Shown here one piece after another: positions 44,718 through 51,855 of a stretch of DNA of 64,000 nucleotides (its first letter is position 1; each line of letters opens with the position of its first letter). The position numbers and the translations under genes are program-made. The notes beneath the pieces were generated by a model. The model had not been told where the DNA came from and searched no databases. It saw only the letters and a program-made list of their open reading frames with translations. The DNA lies in NCBI RefSeq assembly GCF_010729485.1, contig NZ_AP022609.1:3038001-3102000 (forward strand). The letters run 5' to 3'. Origin of the DNA: Mycolicibacter hiberniae (GTDB lineage: Bacteria; Actinomycetota; Actinomycetes; Mycobacteriales; Mycobacteriaceae).

Positions 44718-45856
44718 GCGGCGGGCTCCGTGCTGCTGGCGGCCGCGAAGATGGCCTGGTGATGCTCTGCGGGGGTGCCGAGCAGACCGCGGTACAGGGT
44801 GGCCCGACGCAGATACAGGTGCAGGTCGTGTTCCCAGGTGACGCCGATCCCGCCGTGCAGTTGCACGCATTCCTGAATCAGCCGGCCCGCGTGCTCGCCG
44901 AGATAGGACTTGGCGGCCCCGACCCACATGGCCGCGTCGGCGTCGCGTGCGGCCACTTTGTCCACAGCGCCGTCGGCTATCGCACGGCAGGCGTGCAGCC
45001 ACATGGTCATGTCGGCCAGCCGGTGCTTGATCGCCTGGTAGGACGCCAGCGGCCGGCCGAAGCTGTACCGATCCCGGGCCCAGTCCACCGTCATGGTCAT
45101 GACGGCGTCCAGGATGCCGGCGACTTCGGCGCAGACCAGTGCGATGCCCACCTGGGTCTGTCGCTCGATGAGGGCACCGGCCTGTGCCGCGGTGCCGACC
45201 ACCGCCGAGGCGTCGACTGCGGCATCGCAGAACTCGATGCGGGCGAACCGCTTCACCAGATCGATGCCGGGCTGCGGCGTCACCCGCACTCCGGGTGCGT
45301 CGGTACGGATCAGGAACTGGCGCAGCGCGCCGTCGTCGGTGCGGGCGCCGATCAGCACCAGGTCCGCCCGGTCCCCGGCCTCTACCCGGTCTTTGACTCC
45401 GTTGAGCCGGTAGCCGCCGTCGGTGGCGGTCGCGGCCAACGCCGGCTGATGGGGGTGAAAGCCCCGGCCCGGTTCGTCGGCGGCCCAGGTCGCCACCAGC
45501 TCCCCGCAGAGCAGCGCGGCGATGCTGTGGGCGTGTGCCTGCCGGTTGTCGGCGTCGACCAGACCCGCCAGAACCATGCTGATCGGATACAGCGGGCCCG
45601 GTGCCACGGTGCGTCCGATCTCGGTGGCGATCGCAGCCAGGTCCCGCAGCCCACAGCCAGAGACGCTGCCGCCGCCGAGTTGCTCGGGCACCAGCAGCCC
45701 GGCCCACCCCAGTTCGGCCGCCTGCCGCCACCAGGCCTCGTCATAGGATTCACCGCGCGCGTGCAGGTCGCGCTGGTCGCTCAGAGCTGCGGTCTTGTCC
45801 AGAAAGGCACGGGCCGTGGCAACGAAAAGCTCGGTTTCGGTAGAGAGTTCGCTCAT
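44714..45856 (-). CDS. Acyl-CoA dehydrogenase (partner subunit)
   Basis: 380-residue ACAD. It begins ELSTETELFVATARAFLDKT, has an eroded active-loop region (NRQAHAHSIAALLCGE) and retains the C-terminal YSFGRPLASYQAIKHRLADM and QLHGGIGVTWEHDLHLYLRRA. The middle domain is degenerate compared with its partner at 43488, as in other mycobacterial two-gene ACADs. Coupled by ATGA to the partner and 24 bases after the TauD-like gene. Confidence 0.9.
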   Translation of the reverse strand: MSELSTETELFVATARAFLDKTAALSDQRDLHARGESYDEAWWRQAAELGWAGLLVPEQLGGGSVSGCGLRDLAAIATEIGRTVAPGPLYPISMVLAGLVDADNRQAHAHSIAALLCGELVATWAADEPGRGFHPHQPALAATATDGGYRLNGVKDRVEAGDRADLVLIGARTDDGALRQFLIRTDAPGVRVTPQPGIDLVKRFARIEFCDAAVDASAVVGTAAQAGALIERQTQVGIALVCAEVAGILDAVMTMTVDWARDRYSFGRPLASYQAIKHRLADMTMWLHACRAIADGAVDKVAARDADAAMWVGAAKSYLGEHAGRLIQECVQLHGGIGVTWEHDLHLYLRRATLYRGLLGTPAEHHQAIFAAASSTEPAA

Positions 45857-45880
45857 CTCATCTCCTCGTGGCCGCCAGGA

Positions 45881-46726
45881 TCACCGGATCGGCTCGTCGC
45901 CGAGCACGGTGGTGCGCAGCATCTCCCGGGGGGAATCGGGGTCATAGGGCGCGGCCCGGTGCAGGACTCCGCGGTTGTCCCAGATGACGGTGTCGCCCAC
46001 CGACCACTGGTGACGATAGACCCGGTCGGCCACCGTGGCGCGTGCCAGCAGTTCGTCGAGCAGTGCGCGCCCTTCGTCGAGATCCATCCCGACGACGTAG
46101 TCGGCGGAAGCGCCCAGCACCAGTGATTTGCGTCCGTTGCGGTGAGTCCACACCAGCGGGTGTTCGTGGGAGGGTCGTGCGCGCCAGCGGGCCAGCTCTT
46201 CCGGTGCCGGATCGGGGGTCACCCGGCGCTGGGACGCCTCCAGCGAGTGCACCACGCGAAGCTGCGCGAATCGGCGTTTCTCGTCGTCGGTGAGCTGGTC
46301 GTAGGCGGCATAGGAGCTGGCGAACTCGGTCTCACCGCCGCGTTCGGCGACCTGCACCGCCGAGAGCACGGTGGCTTTCTGCGGATACTGATCCCCCGTG
46401 GGCGTGCACCCGTCGATGTGCCAGTCGAACGTGGCGCGCAAGTAGCTCGCCGACGAGTTCTTGGCCCGGTTCAGGGTGACCGGGTAGATGCCCGCAACCT
46501 CGTGGTGACCGTCCGCCGTGTAGTCGACACTGCCCAGGCGCTCGCAGAACGCCACCTGGGAGCGGGGGTCGATGTGCAGGTTGCGAAAGACCAGGACACC
46601 GTTGTCCTCCAACGCCTCGAGGACGGCAGCACCGAGACTGTCGTCGGAGGCCAGGCGTTGCGGGTCCAGACCGAGGACCTCCGCGCCGACCGATGCTGTC
46701 AGCTTGCTGACGGTGAGCAGACTCAT
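45881..46726 (-). CDS. TauD/TfdA-family Fe(II)/2-oxoglutarate dioxygenase
   Basis: 281-residue non-heme dioxygenase that couples 2-oxoglutarate decarboxylation to hydroxylation of a substrate. Iron ligands are His103 and Asp105 (ATFDWHIDGCTP) with the distal His in NRGVLHRAAPYD; the 2OG-binding Arg is in REMLRTTVLGD. N-terminal LEDNGVLVFRNLHI is typical of TauD relatives. ATG 46726 is supported by GGAAGGACAGG upstream. It belongs to the SDR-Rieske-like operon, giving that operon two different oxygenase types. Substrate unknown. Confidence 0.92.
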   Translation of the reverse strand: MSLLTVSKLTASVGAEVLGLDPQRLASDDSLGAAVLEALEDNGVLVFRNLHIDPRSQVAFCERLGSVDYTADGHHEVAGIYPVTLNRAKNSSASYLRATFDWHIDGCTPTGDQYPQKATVLSAVQVAERGGETEFASSYAAYDQLTDDEKRRFAQLRVVHSLEASQRRVTPDPAPEELARWRARPSHEHPLVWTHRNGRKSLVLGASADYVVGMDLDEGRALLDELLARATVADRVYRHQWSVGDTVIWDNRGVLHRAAPYDPDSPREMLRTTVLGDEPIR

Positions 46727-46766
46727 TGGCCTGTCCTTCCTGACACGGGTTTGGTTCCTGGCAGCG

Positions 46767-47102
46767 CTAGGGAACGGGCCAGCCGGTGCGGACCATGACG
46801 GCATCCGCGGCGTCGACGGGGGCGGGCTGCCCCATGATCTCGACGGCCATCGCCACCATCACCAGGGAATAGATCAGCTGCAGCAGGTTGAGAGCGTCCT
46901 CGGGAAGCTCGTCCAGGGCGAACTTGTCGCAATAGTCGATCGCCTCTTCCAGCCGCGGAAAGAACGCGTCATAGAACTGCCGCAGCTCGCCGATGCTGCT
47001 GGCCAACCTCCGGTTGTAACGCTCGGTCTCGGTTGCCAAACACCAGGTTTGCGCGAAGGGCTCCAGTTCGGAGAAGGCACTGGGCAGCCGTGCGGCGCTC
47101 AT
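46767..47102 (-). CDS. Small Rieske-associated protein, copy 1 (unknown family)
   Basis: 111-residue protein, predicted mostly helical, no signal or transmembrane segment beyond a hydrophobic LNLLQLIYSLVMVAMAVEIM helix. It is paralogous to the 112-residue protein at 55255: shared features are LEPF, WCL, ERY.RRL.SS, QFYDA, YCDKF.LD.LPED.LNL and a C-terminal QP..D..AV. Both genes follow a Rieske-type alpha gene with a 4-base ATGA overlap, so each probably binds or matures its oxygenase. It does not resemble the usual beta subunit. No function can be named. Confidence 0.8.
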   Translation of the reverse strand: MSAARLPSAFSELEPFAQTWCLATETERYNRRLASSIGELRQFYDAFFPRLEEAIDYCDKFALDELPEDALNLLQLIYSLVMVAMAVEIMGQPAPVDAADAVMVRTGWPVP

Positions 47103-48331
47103 CGCTGCGCTCCCGTGCCGGCCGCCTCGCGCCGGTAGGCGTCCACCCAGTCACCGACTGCCTTGTGCAGGTGACGAACCAGGATCTCCTGGTCGTTGAG
47201 CGGGAAACCGTCGACGACGCCGTACTCCAGAGCGGCCTGGGTGCCGCCGAGCATGCCGGCATCCTGCAGCGCAAACTCTTTGAGCACCACCGCCGCCACC
47301 TCGTGCTGAATGCGTTCACGCACCGTTTGGGCCGGATAGAAGTAGGTGTGCGCCTCGAACCGGTGGGTGTTGTAGGAGGTCGGCCAATACCGGTAGAGCA
47401 GGTACCAGCCTCCGTAGATGAGGATCTCGGTGTTGGGGAAGATCTGGAAGTTGCTGATCCCCCACGGCTGGATGCCGCCCGGGTTCACCCCGGCGGGCAA
47501 CTCGCCGAGGTCGGGGGTTTCCCAGGGGCCCACCAGCCCGCTGCGGGTGGCCCGCTCGATCGGGTACATGTACTCCGGCGGTAGCAGCCATCGGCGCCGG
47601 CCGGCCGTCGAGACCAGTCGGTGCGGGCCGTCGAGCTGGAAATGGCCGCAGGTGAATCCGGCGCCGGGAACCCGGACTTGGGCGGGAACCTGCTGGGAGT
47701 GCAGCGCCGGAACGTGGTAGTACTCCTGGAAAGCGTCGGCGAAGATCTTCCAGTTGCTGTTGTTGTGGGCCACCCAGTCATAGCGTTCGGTCAGTTTCTC
47801 GAACGGGTAGTCGTCCAGTCCGGTGATCATCGGCCCGAGGAATTCCCGCAGGCCCTGACGTGGCGTGGTGTCGAGGTTGACGAAGATGAAACCGTTCCAG
47901 GTGTCGCAGTGCACCGCGGCCAGATGGGCGTCGGCTTCGCCGCACCGATAGGTGTGCCGACAGCGCTTGCAGGTGATCTCCTCGCCCTGCCCGGCGGCCT
48001 CGCGATCGGGGAACTCGTGCCATACCAACGTGGTCGCGCACCGCGGGCAGACGTTGTGGAACGCCCCGACTCCGCGGTCGGTGTGCAGGAGAAGGATGCA
48101 GGCGCGGGCGACCTCGATCCGTTTGGTGGCATAGCTGCCGGGCTCGGCGACTTCCTCGATCCGGCCGATGTTCAGCCAGGCCCGCTTGAACACCGCCTCG
48201 CGTTCGAGTTCGTAGAACTGCGGCGATGTCGAGTCGGCGAACGAGACCGGACCGGTGCCCAGTTCGGGGTGATACTCGGTCCACGAGCCCGCCGGGGTCC
48301 TCCCGGATCGCACTGAAGACTGTTCTTTCAC
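47099..48331 (-). CDS. Rieske-oxygenase-like protein with all-Cys cluster site
   Basis: 410-residue protein of the ring-hydroxylating oxygenase alpha family, closely similar over its length to the canonical enzyme at 55590 (GSWTEYHPELGTGPVS, AWLNIGRIEE, FHNVC, LQDAG, LNDQEILVRHLH). The Rieske ligands differ: Cys-x-His/Cys-x2-His becomes Cys95-Pro-Arg97-Cys98 and Cys121-Lys-Arg-Cys124. Both ligand histidines are lost (Arg97, Cys124) and a zinc-ribbon- or rubredoxin-like CxxC...CxxC is created. The mononuclear iron site is kept (Glu203, His206, His211). GTG 48331 overlaps the SDR stop (GTGA); frame upstream to 49123 is spurious. Confidence 0.85.
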   Translation of the reverse strand: MKEQSSVRSGRTPAGSWTEYHPELGTGPVSFADSTSPQFYELEREAVFKRAWLNIGRIEEVAEPGSYATKRIEVARACILLLHTDRGVGAFHNVCPRCATTLVWHEFPDREAAGQGEEITCKRCRHTYRCGEADAHLAAVHCDTWNGFIFVNLDTTPRQGLREFLGPMITGLDDYPFEKLTERYDWVAHNNSNWKIFADAFQEYYHVPALHSQQVPAQVRVPGAGFTCGHFQLDGPHRLVSTAGRRRWLLPPEYMYPIERATRSGLVGPWETPDLGELPAGVNPGGIQPWGISNFQIFPNTEILIYGGWYLLYRYWPTSYNTHRFEAHTYFYPAQTVRERIQHEVAAVVLKEFALQDAGMLGGTQAALEYGVVDGFPLNDQEILVRHLHKAVGDWVDAYRREAAGTGAQR

Positions 48332-49086
48332 ATCACCGCTCCTCCGTTGACGCCCAACACCTGGCCGGTGATGAAGCCGGCTTCCTCCGAGCACAGGAAC
48401 CCCACGGCCGCGGCGATGTCCGCCCCGGTGCCCAGCCGGCCCAGGGGGATGTTCGCGGCGATCTGCTCGTTGGACGGCAGGAACCCGGCCGCTTGGCCCT
48501 GATGCTGCATAGGCGTCTCGATACCCGACGGCGGGATGTTGTTGACCGTGATGCCGCTCGCGGCGTACTCGCGGGCCAACGACTTGGTCAACGTGATGAC
48601 CGCGCCTTTGGATGCCGCGTAGTGCGCGGCGAACGGCGATCCGCGCTGGGCGCTGGACGACGAGATCATCACGATGCGCCCCCAGCCGGCGGCGACCATG
48701 TCCGGCAGTGCCGCCTGGCAGCAGTGGAACGTCCCGGTCAGGTTGACGTCGATGATCTGGGCCCACGCCTGCGCGGTGATGTCGGCGAACGCGCAGTAGC
48801 CGAAGAGACCGGCACTGGTCACCAGCGCGGCGACCGGCCCAAGCTCGCCGCGCACCGATGCGAAGGCCTGGTCGACAGCGGCCCGGTCGGTGACGTCGGC
48901 CTCGACGCCCAGCGCGGCCAGACCCTCGGCGCGCAGGTCGTCGGCAACGCGTTGCGCCGCTTGGCCGTTGATGTCGAGAACACCGACGCGGTAACCGCGC
49001 CTGCCCAGTTCGCGGCAGGTGGCCTCGCCCATGCCCGAGCCCCCGCCGGTGACCACCGCGACTCGTTGCGGCGGCTCTGCGGTCAT
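48328..49086 (-). CDS. Short-chain dehydrogenase/reductase
   Basis: 252-residue SDR. The cofactor loop is VTGGGSGMGEATCREL, the catalytic Ser lies in MISSSSAQRGSP and the YxxxK pair in HYAASKGAV; C-terminal SEEAGFITGQVLGVNGGAVM is classical. ATG 49086 has GAAGGGG 6 bases upstream; GTG 49107 is possible. First gene of the operon SDR, Rieske-like, small protein, TauD-like, two ACADs. The CAAGTACTTG operator lies about 35-45 bases upstream. Confidence 0.93.
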   Translation of the reverse strand: MTAEPPQRVAVVTGGGSGMGEATCRELGRRGYRVGVLDINGQAAQRVADDLRAEGLAALGVEADVTDRAAVDQAFASVRGELGPVAALVTSAGLFGYCAFADITAQAWAQIIDVNLTGTFHCCQAALPDMVAAGWGRIVMISSSSAQRGSPFAAHYAASKGAVITLTKSLAREYAASGITVNNIPPSGIETPMQHQGQAAGFLPSNEQIAANIPLGRLGTGADIAAAVGFLCSEEAGFITGQVLGVNGGAVM

Positions 49087-49118
49087 CGCATCCCCTTCGG
49101 ACGGCACCGGCCGATATT

Positions 49119-49132
49119 ATCAAGTACTTGTC
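49119..49132. promoter_or_regulatory. Operator ATCAAGTACTTGTC, site 1
   Basis: Contains the perfect palindrome CAAGTACTTG (49121-49130) upstream of the SDR operon. The surrounding 20 bases (49116-49135) match 16 of 20 positions of the site at 56911-56930 when one is reversed. Likely shared regulator: the MarR at 53532 or the TetR at 49173. Confidence 0.7.
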
Positions 49133-49172
49133 ATTAATCTCAAGTGTCGACGCCGGATCGGCGCGCAGACGC

Positions 49173-49775
49173 TCAGGGCAGGGCGATCATCGCGACGTAC
49201 ATCGCCACCACCGGCCGGTAGAGGTCGATGCCGTCGAGTTCACTGGCCAGCACCGCCGCATCACTGGTGGCGACGAGCACCTGCGCCAGGGTCAGGGCCG
49301 GGATCCGCAGGGCTCCCCCGAGGCGTTCGACGCCTTCGACGATGAAGTCCGCCAACTGCTCGACGACCTCCGCGCGCTTGGCGGCCACCCGGGCGCGGGC
49401 TTCGGGGTTGCGCAGCAGGTACAGGGTGAACTCATAGCCCAGCGCGGCATGCTCGGCCCCGCGGTCACGACTCAACCGCTGCCAGCGCTCGGCGATGTCG
49501 TCGAGTTCTCGCACCCCCACCTCGGTGGCGTTCGCCATCACCTCGGCGAAGTTTTCGAAATAGCGCTGCCAATACCGCTCGCTGACCGCCAGAAAGAGCT
49601 CGTCCTTGGCGGCGAAGTGCTTATAGATAGCGCCCTTGGTGTAGCCGGCAGCCTGCGCGATGTCGTCGAGAGTCGCCGTGGTGAAGCCTTTTTCGGCGAA
49701 CACCTCCTCGGCGGCGTCCAGCAGTAACGAGCGCGTTCGCTCCAACCGCCGCTCGCGCGTCCACCGCTCCACCAC
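49173..49775 (-). CDS. TetR family transcriptional regulator
   Basis: About 200 residues. Its DNA-binding domain is RTRSLLLDAAEEVFAEKGF, TTATLDDIAQAAGYTKGAIYKHF, AAKDELFLAV; a helical effector domain follows. The frame is open to 49847, but the first codons lie in the divergent promoter, so the paired GTG codons at 49775/49772 are preferred; the ribosome site is weak. Divergent from the AveC-NorQ-NorD operon across an ATACT-GATG-AGTAT inverted repeat, and directly upstream of the SDR operon. Autorepression and control of the divergent operon are likely. Confidence 0.85.
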   Translation of the reverse strand: MVERWTRERRLERTRSLLLDAAEEVFAEKGFTTATLDDIAQAAGYTKGAIYKHFAAKDELFLAVSERYWQRYFENFAEVMANATEVGVRELDDIAERWQRLSRDRGAEHAALGYEFTLYLLRNPEARARVAAKRAEVVEQLADFIVEGVERLGGALRIPALTLAQVLVATSDAAVLASELDGIDLYRPVVAMYVAMIALP

Positions 49776-49821
49776 GACGGCGATTGTCCCACAGGATCTG
49801 CGATACCTATTGGCATCACAG

Positions 49822-49838
49822 ATACTGATGAGTATATT
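49822..49838. promoter_or_regulatory. Inverted repeat ATACT-GATG-AGTAT overlapping a TATATT -10
   Basis: ATACT (49822-49826) and AGTAT (49831-49835) form a 14-base inverted repeat. TATATT (49833-49838) on the plus strand is a good -10 for the AveC-like gene (ATG 49877). Likely operator of the divergent TetR. Confidence 0.6.
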
Positions 49839-49876
49839 TCGGCACACACTGCGTCATCCGGGAAGGGAACCGCAAC

Positions 49877-51031
49877 ATGGGTAGCGGCGTGCCGAGCCAG
49901 CAGAACGTGTCAGTGGCCGCACGGCCGGAAGCCGCCGGGCCTCAGAGCGCCGGGGCCATCCGGATCTGGGCTGCCGCCGGCGGGGCACTGCTGGCGCTGC
50001 AGCTGTATGTGTGGGCGCGCTGGATCACCGGCCCGTACTTCGAACGCGTCCCGGTCGGGCCGAACGATCCGCCGATGTACATGAAGGTGCCACTGATGGC
50101 CAACGCCGTCGTGCTGTGGGTCGGCCTGCCGTTCGCCATCTGGTGGTTCTTCATCCGCCCCTGGCGCCGCGAACGGCGAATCACGCTGGACGGCATGCTC
50201 TTCCTGTCGATCGGCCTGATGTTCTTTCAGGACCCGCTGCTCAACTACTTCAACACCTGGTGCACCTACAACACCTGGCTGTTCAACCGGGGATCCTGGA
50301 CGTCGCACATCCCGGGATGGGCCTCACCGGAGGAACCCGGCCGCCAGGTCGCCGAGCCGCTGTTGACGAACCTCCCGGGCTACGCCTACGGGGTGCTGCT
50401 GATCACCATCGTCGGATGTGCCGTGATGCGAAAGATCAAGGCGCGCTGGCCTGCAATCAGCAACCTTCGCCTGATCGCCGTGACGTATGCGATCGCCTTC
50501 GTCTTCGACTTCGTCATGGAGGGCCTCGTCCTGCTGCCGATCGGCATGTACACCTACCCCGGCGCCATGCGTTCGGTGTCGATCAATGCCGACACCTACT
50601 ACCAATGGCCCGTCTACGAAGGACTCATGTGGGGAGCCGTGCAGGCGGCGCTGTGCTGCCTGCGTTACTTCACCGACGATCGCGGTCGCACCGTCGTCGA
50701 ACGCGGATTGGACGGTGTCCGGGGCGGATTCGCGCGACAGCAGTTCACCCGCTTCCTGGCGATCTTCGCCGGGGTCAGTGCGTGCTTCTTCGCCTTCTAC
50801 ATGGGCCCGGCGCAATGGATCGCCCTGCACGCCGACCCGTGGCCGCAAGACCACCAGAAGCGCTCCTACTTCACCGGTGGCATCTGCGGGGACGGCACCG
50901 ACAAGCCGTGTCCGCATCCGGGGCTGCCGATGCCCTCCAACCGGTCCGGCTACATCAATGTCGACGGTCAACTGGTGCTGCCCGAAGGCGTTTCGGTGCC
51001 CCCGATCGTTCCGTTCGAGCGGGGAAACTGA
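49877..51031 (+). CDS. AveC-like spirocyclase-family membrane protein
   Basis: 384-residue integral membrane protein of the AveC-like family. AveC acts on spiroketal formation in avermectin biosynthesis; most mycobacterial members have no known role. About seven helices are visible, e.g. AAAGGALLALQLYVWARWI, LMANAVVLWVGLPFAIWWFFI, YGVLLITIVGCAVM and FTRFLAIFAGVSACFFAFYM. Loops are rich in Trp, Tyr and Asn (FQDPLLNYFNTWCTYNTWLF). ATG 49877 follows GGGAAGGGA. It is followed after 5 bases by NorQ- and NorD-like genes. Substrate and chemistry unknown. Confidence 0.8.
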   Translation: MGSGVPSQQNVSVAARPEAAGPQSAGAIRIWAAAGGALLALQLYVWARWITGPYFERVPVGPNDPPMYMKVPLMANAVVLWVGLPFAIWWFFIRPWRRERRITLDGMLFLSIGLMFFQDPLLNYFNTWCTYNTWLFNRGSWTSHIPGWASPEEPGRQVAEPLLTNLPGYAYGVLLITIVGCAVMRKIKARWPAISNLRLIAVTYAIAFVFDFVMEGLVLLPIGMYTYPGAMRSVSINADTYYQWPVYEGLMWGAVQAALCCLRYFTDDRGRTVVERGLDGVRGGFARQQFTRFLAIFAGVSACFFAFYMGPAQWIALHADPWPQDHQKRSYFTGGICGDGTDKPCPHPGLPMPSNRSGYINVDGQLVLPEGVSVPPIVPFERGN

Positions 51032-51036
51032 CCAAG

Positions 51037-51855
51037 GTGCTGCAGCACAGCCACGTACCGGCCGAAAGTCGTTCCGGGGAATCCTTTTACCGTGCGATCG
51101 GCGATGAGGTCGAAATCTTCCGGGCGGCGGCGCGCCGCGGGCTGCCGGTGCTGCTGAAGGGCCCCACGGGATGCGGGAAGACGCGGTTCGTGGAGGCCAT
51201 GGCCGAGCAGTCGGGTCGCGATCTGATCACCGTCGCCGGACACGAGGACATGACGTCGGCGGACCTGGTGGGCCGGTTCCTGCTCCAGGGCTCGGAGACC
51301 CGCTGGGTGGACGGGCCGTTGACCCGGGCGGTGCGCGAAGGCACCATCTTCTATCTGGACGAGGTGGTCGAGGCGCGCCAGGACACCACGGTGGTCATCC
51401 ATCCGCTCGCCGATCACCGCCGTGCGCTGCCGGTCGACCGGCTCGGCACGACAGTGCCGGCGGCACCGGGGTTTCAGCTGGTGATCTCCTACAACCCCGG
51501 GTATCAGAGCGTGCTGAAGAACCTCAAGGAGTCGACCCGTCAACGGTTCGTCGCCATCGAGCTCGGCTTCCCTCCTGCGCAGGCCGAGATCGACATCGTC
51601 GCGCACGAAACCGGCGTCGATCCGCAGACGGCGCAGTCACTGGTGGCGCTGGGCAACGCGATCCGCAACCTGGACGGCTCACCGCTGCGCGAGGGCGCCT
51701 CCACCCGGATGCTGATCCTGGCCGGCGGCCTGGTCTCCGAAGGCCTCGGCCTGCGCAGCGCGGTCCAGGCCGCCATCGTCCAAGTCCTCTCCGACGACGC
51801 CGATGTCATCCGTGCACTCGGCGAACTCGCCGACGCCGTGCTTCCCCCGATGTGA
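51037..51855 (+). CDS. NorQ/CbbQ-type MoxR AAA+ ATPase
   Basis: 272-residue AAA+ protein of the CbbQ/NirQ/NorQ group, which works with a vWA partner to remodel or insert metals into client enzymes (Rubisco activation, NO reductase maturation). Walker A is GPTGCGKT (42-49), Walker B FYLDEV (Asp108, Glu109), sensor region VISYNPGYQ, and the C-terminal REGASTRMLILAGGLV is CbbQ_C-like. GTG 51037 has GGGGAA 11 bases upstream; the frame further upstream lies within the AveC-like gene. Overlaps the vWA gene by 4 bases. The client is not a neighbouring NO reductase or Rubisco, so the AveC-like protein or Rieske enzymes are candidates. Confidence 0.9.
   Translation: MLQHSHVPAESRSGESFYRAIGDEVEIFRAAARRGLPVLLKGPTGCGKTRFVEAMAEQSGRDLITVAGHEDMTSADLVGRFLLQGSETRWVDGPLTRAVREGTIFYLDEVVEARQDTTVVIHPLADHRRALPVDRLGTTVPAAPGFQLVISYNPGYQSVLKNLKESTRQRFVAIELGFPPAQAEIDIVAHETGVDPQTAQSLVALGNAIRNLDGSPLREGASTRMLILAGGLVSEGLGLRSAVQAAIVQVLSDDADVIRALGELADAVLPPM

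Noticed and set aside
44718..45731. Long extension of the acyl-CoA dehydrogenase frame
   Set aside because: It is antiphase shadow of the partner ACAD gene at 44714-45856.
47940..48060. Frameshift as cause of the missing Rieske histidines
   Set aside because: Codons translate without break on both sides, with conserved FHNVC before and HCDTWNGFIFVNLD after in the same frame.
48332..49123. N-terminal extension of the Rieske-like frame over the SDR gene
   Set aside because: The same bases encode a well-formed SDR in another frame; the extension is Arg/Gly-rich shadow sequence with no domain.
49119..49132. KstR2 binding site and thus cholesterol CD-ring regulon
   Set aside because: The core resembles the KstR2 motif, but no KstR2 gene or CD-ring genes (ipd, fadE30-33) are here; local MarR/TetR control is simpler.
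50011..51036. Extension of the NorQ-like frame upstream
   Set aside because: Lies within the AveC-like gene, low-complexity His/Arg/Pro translation.
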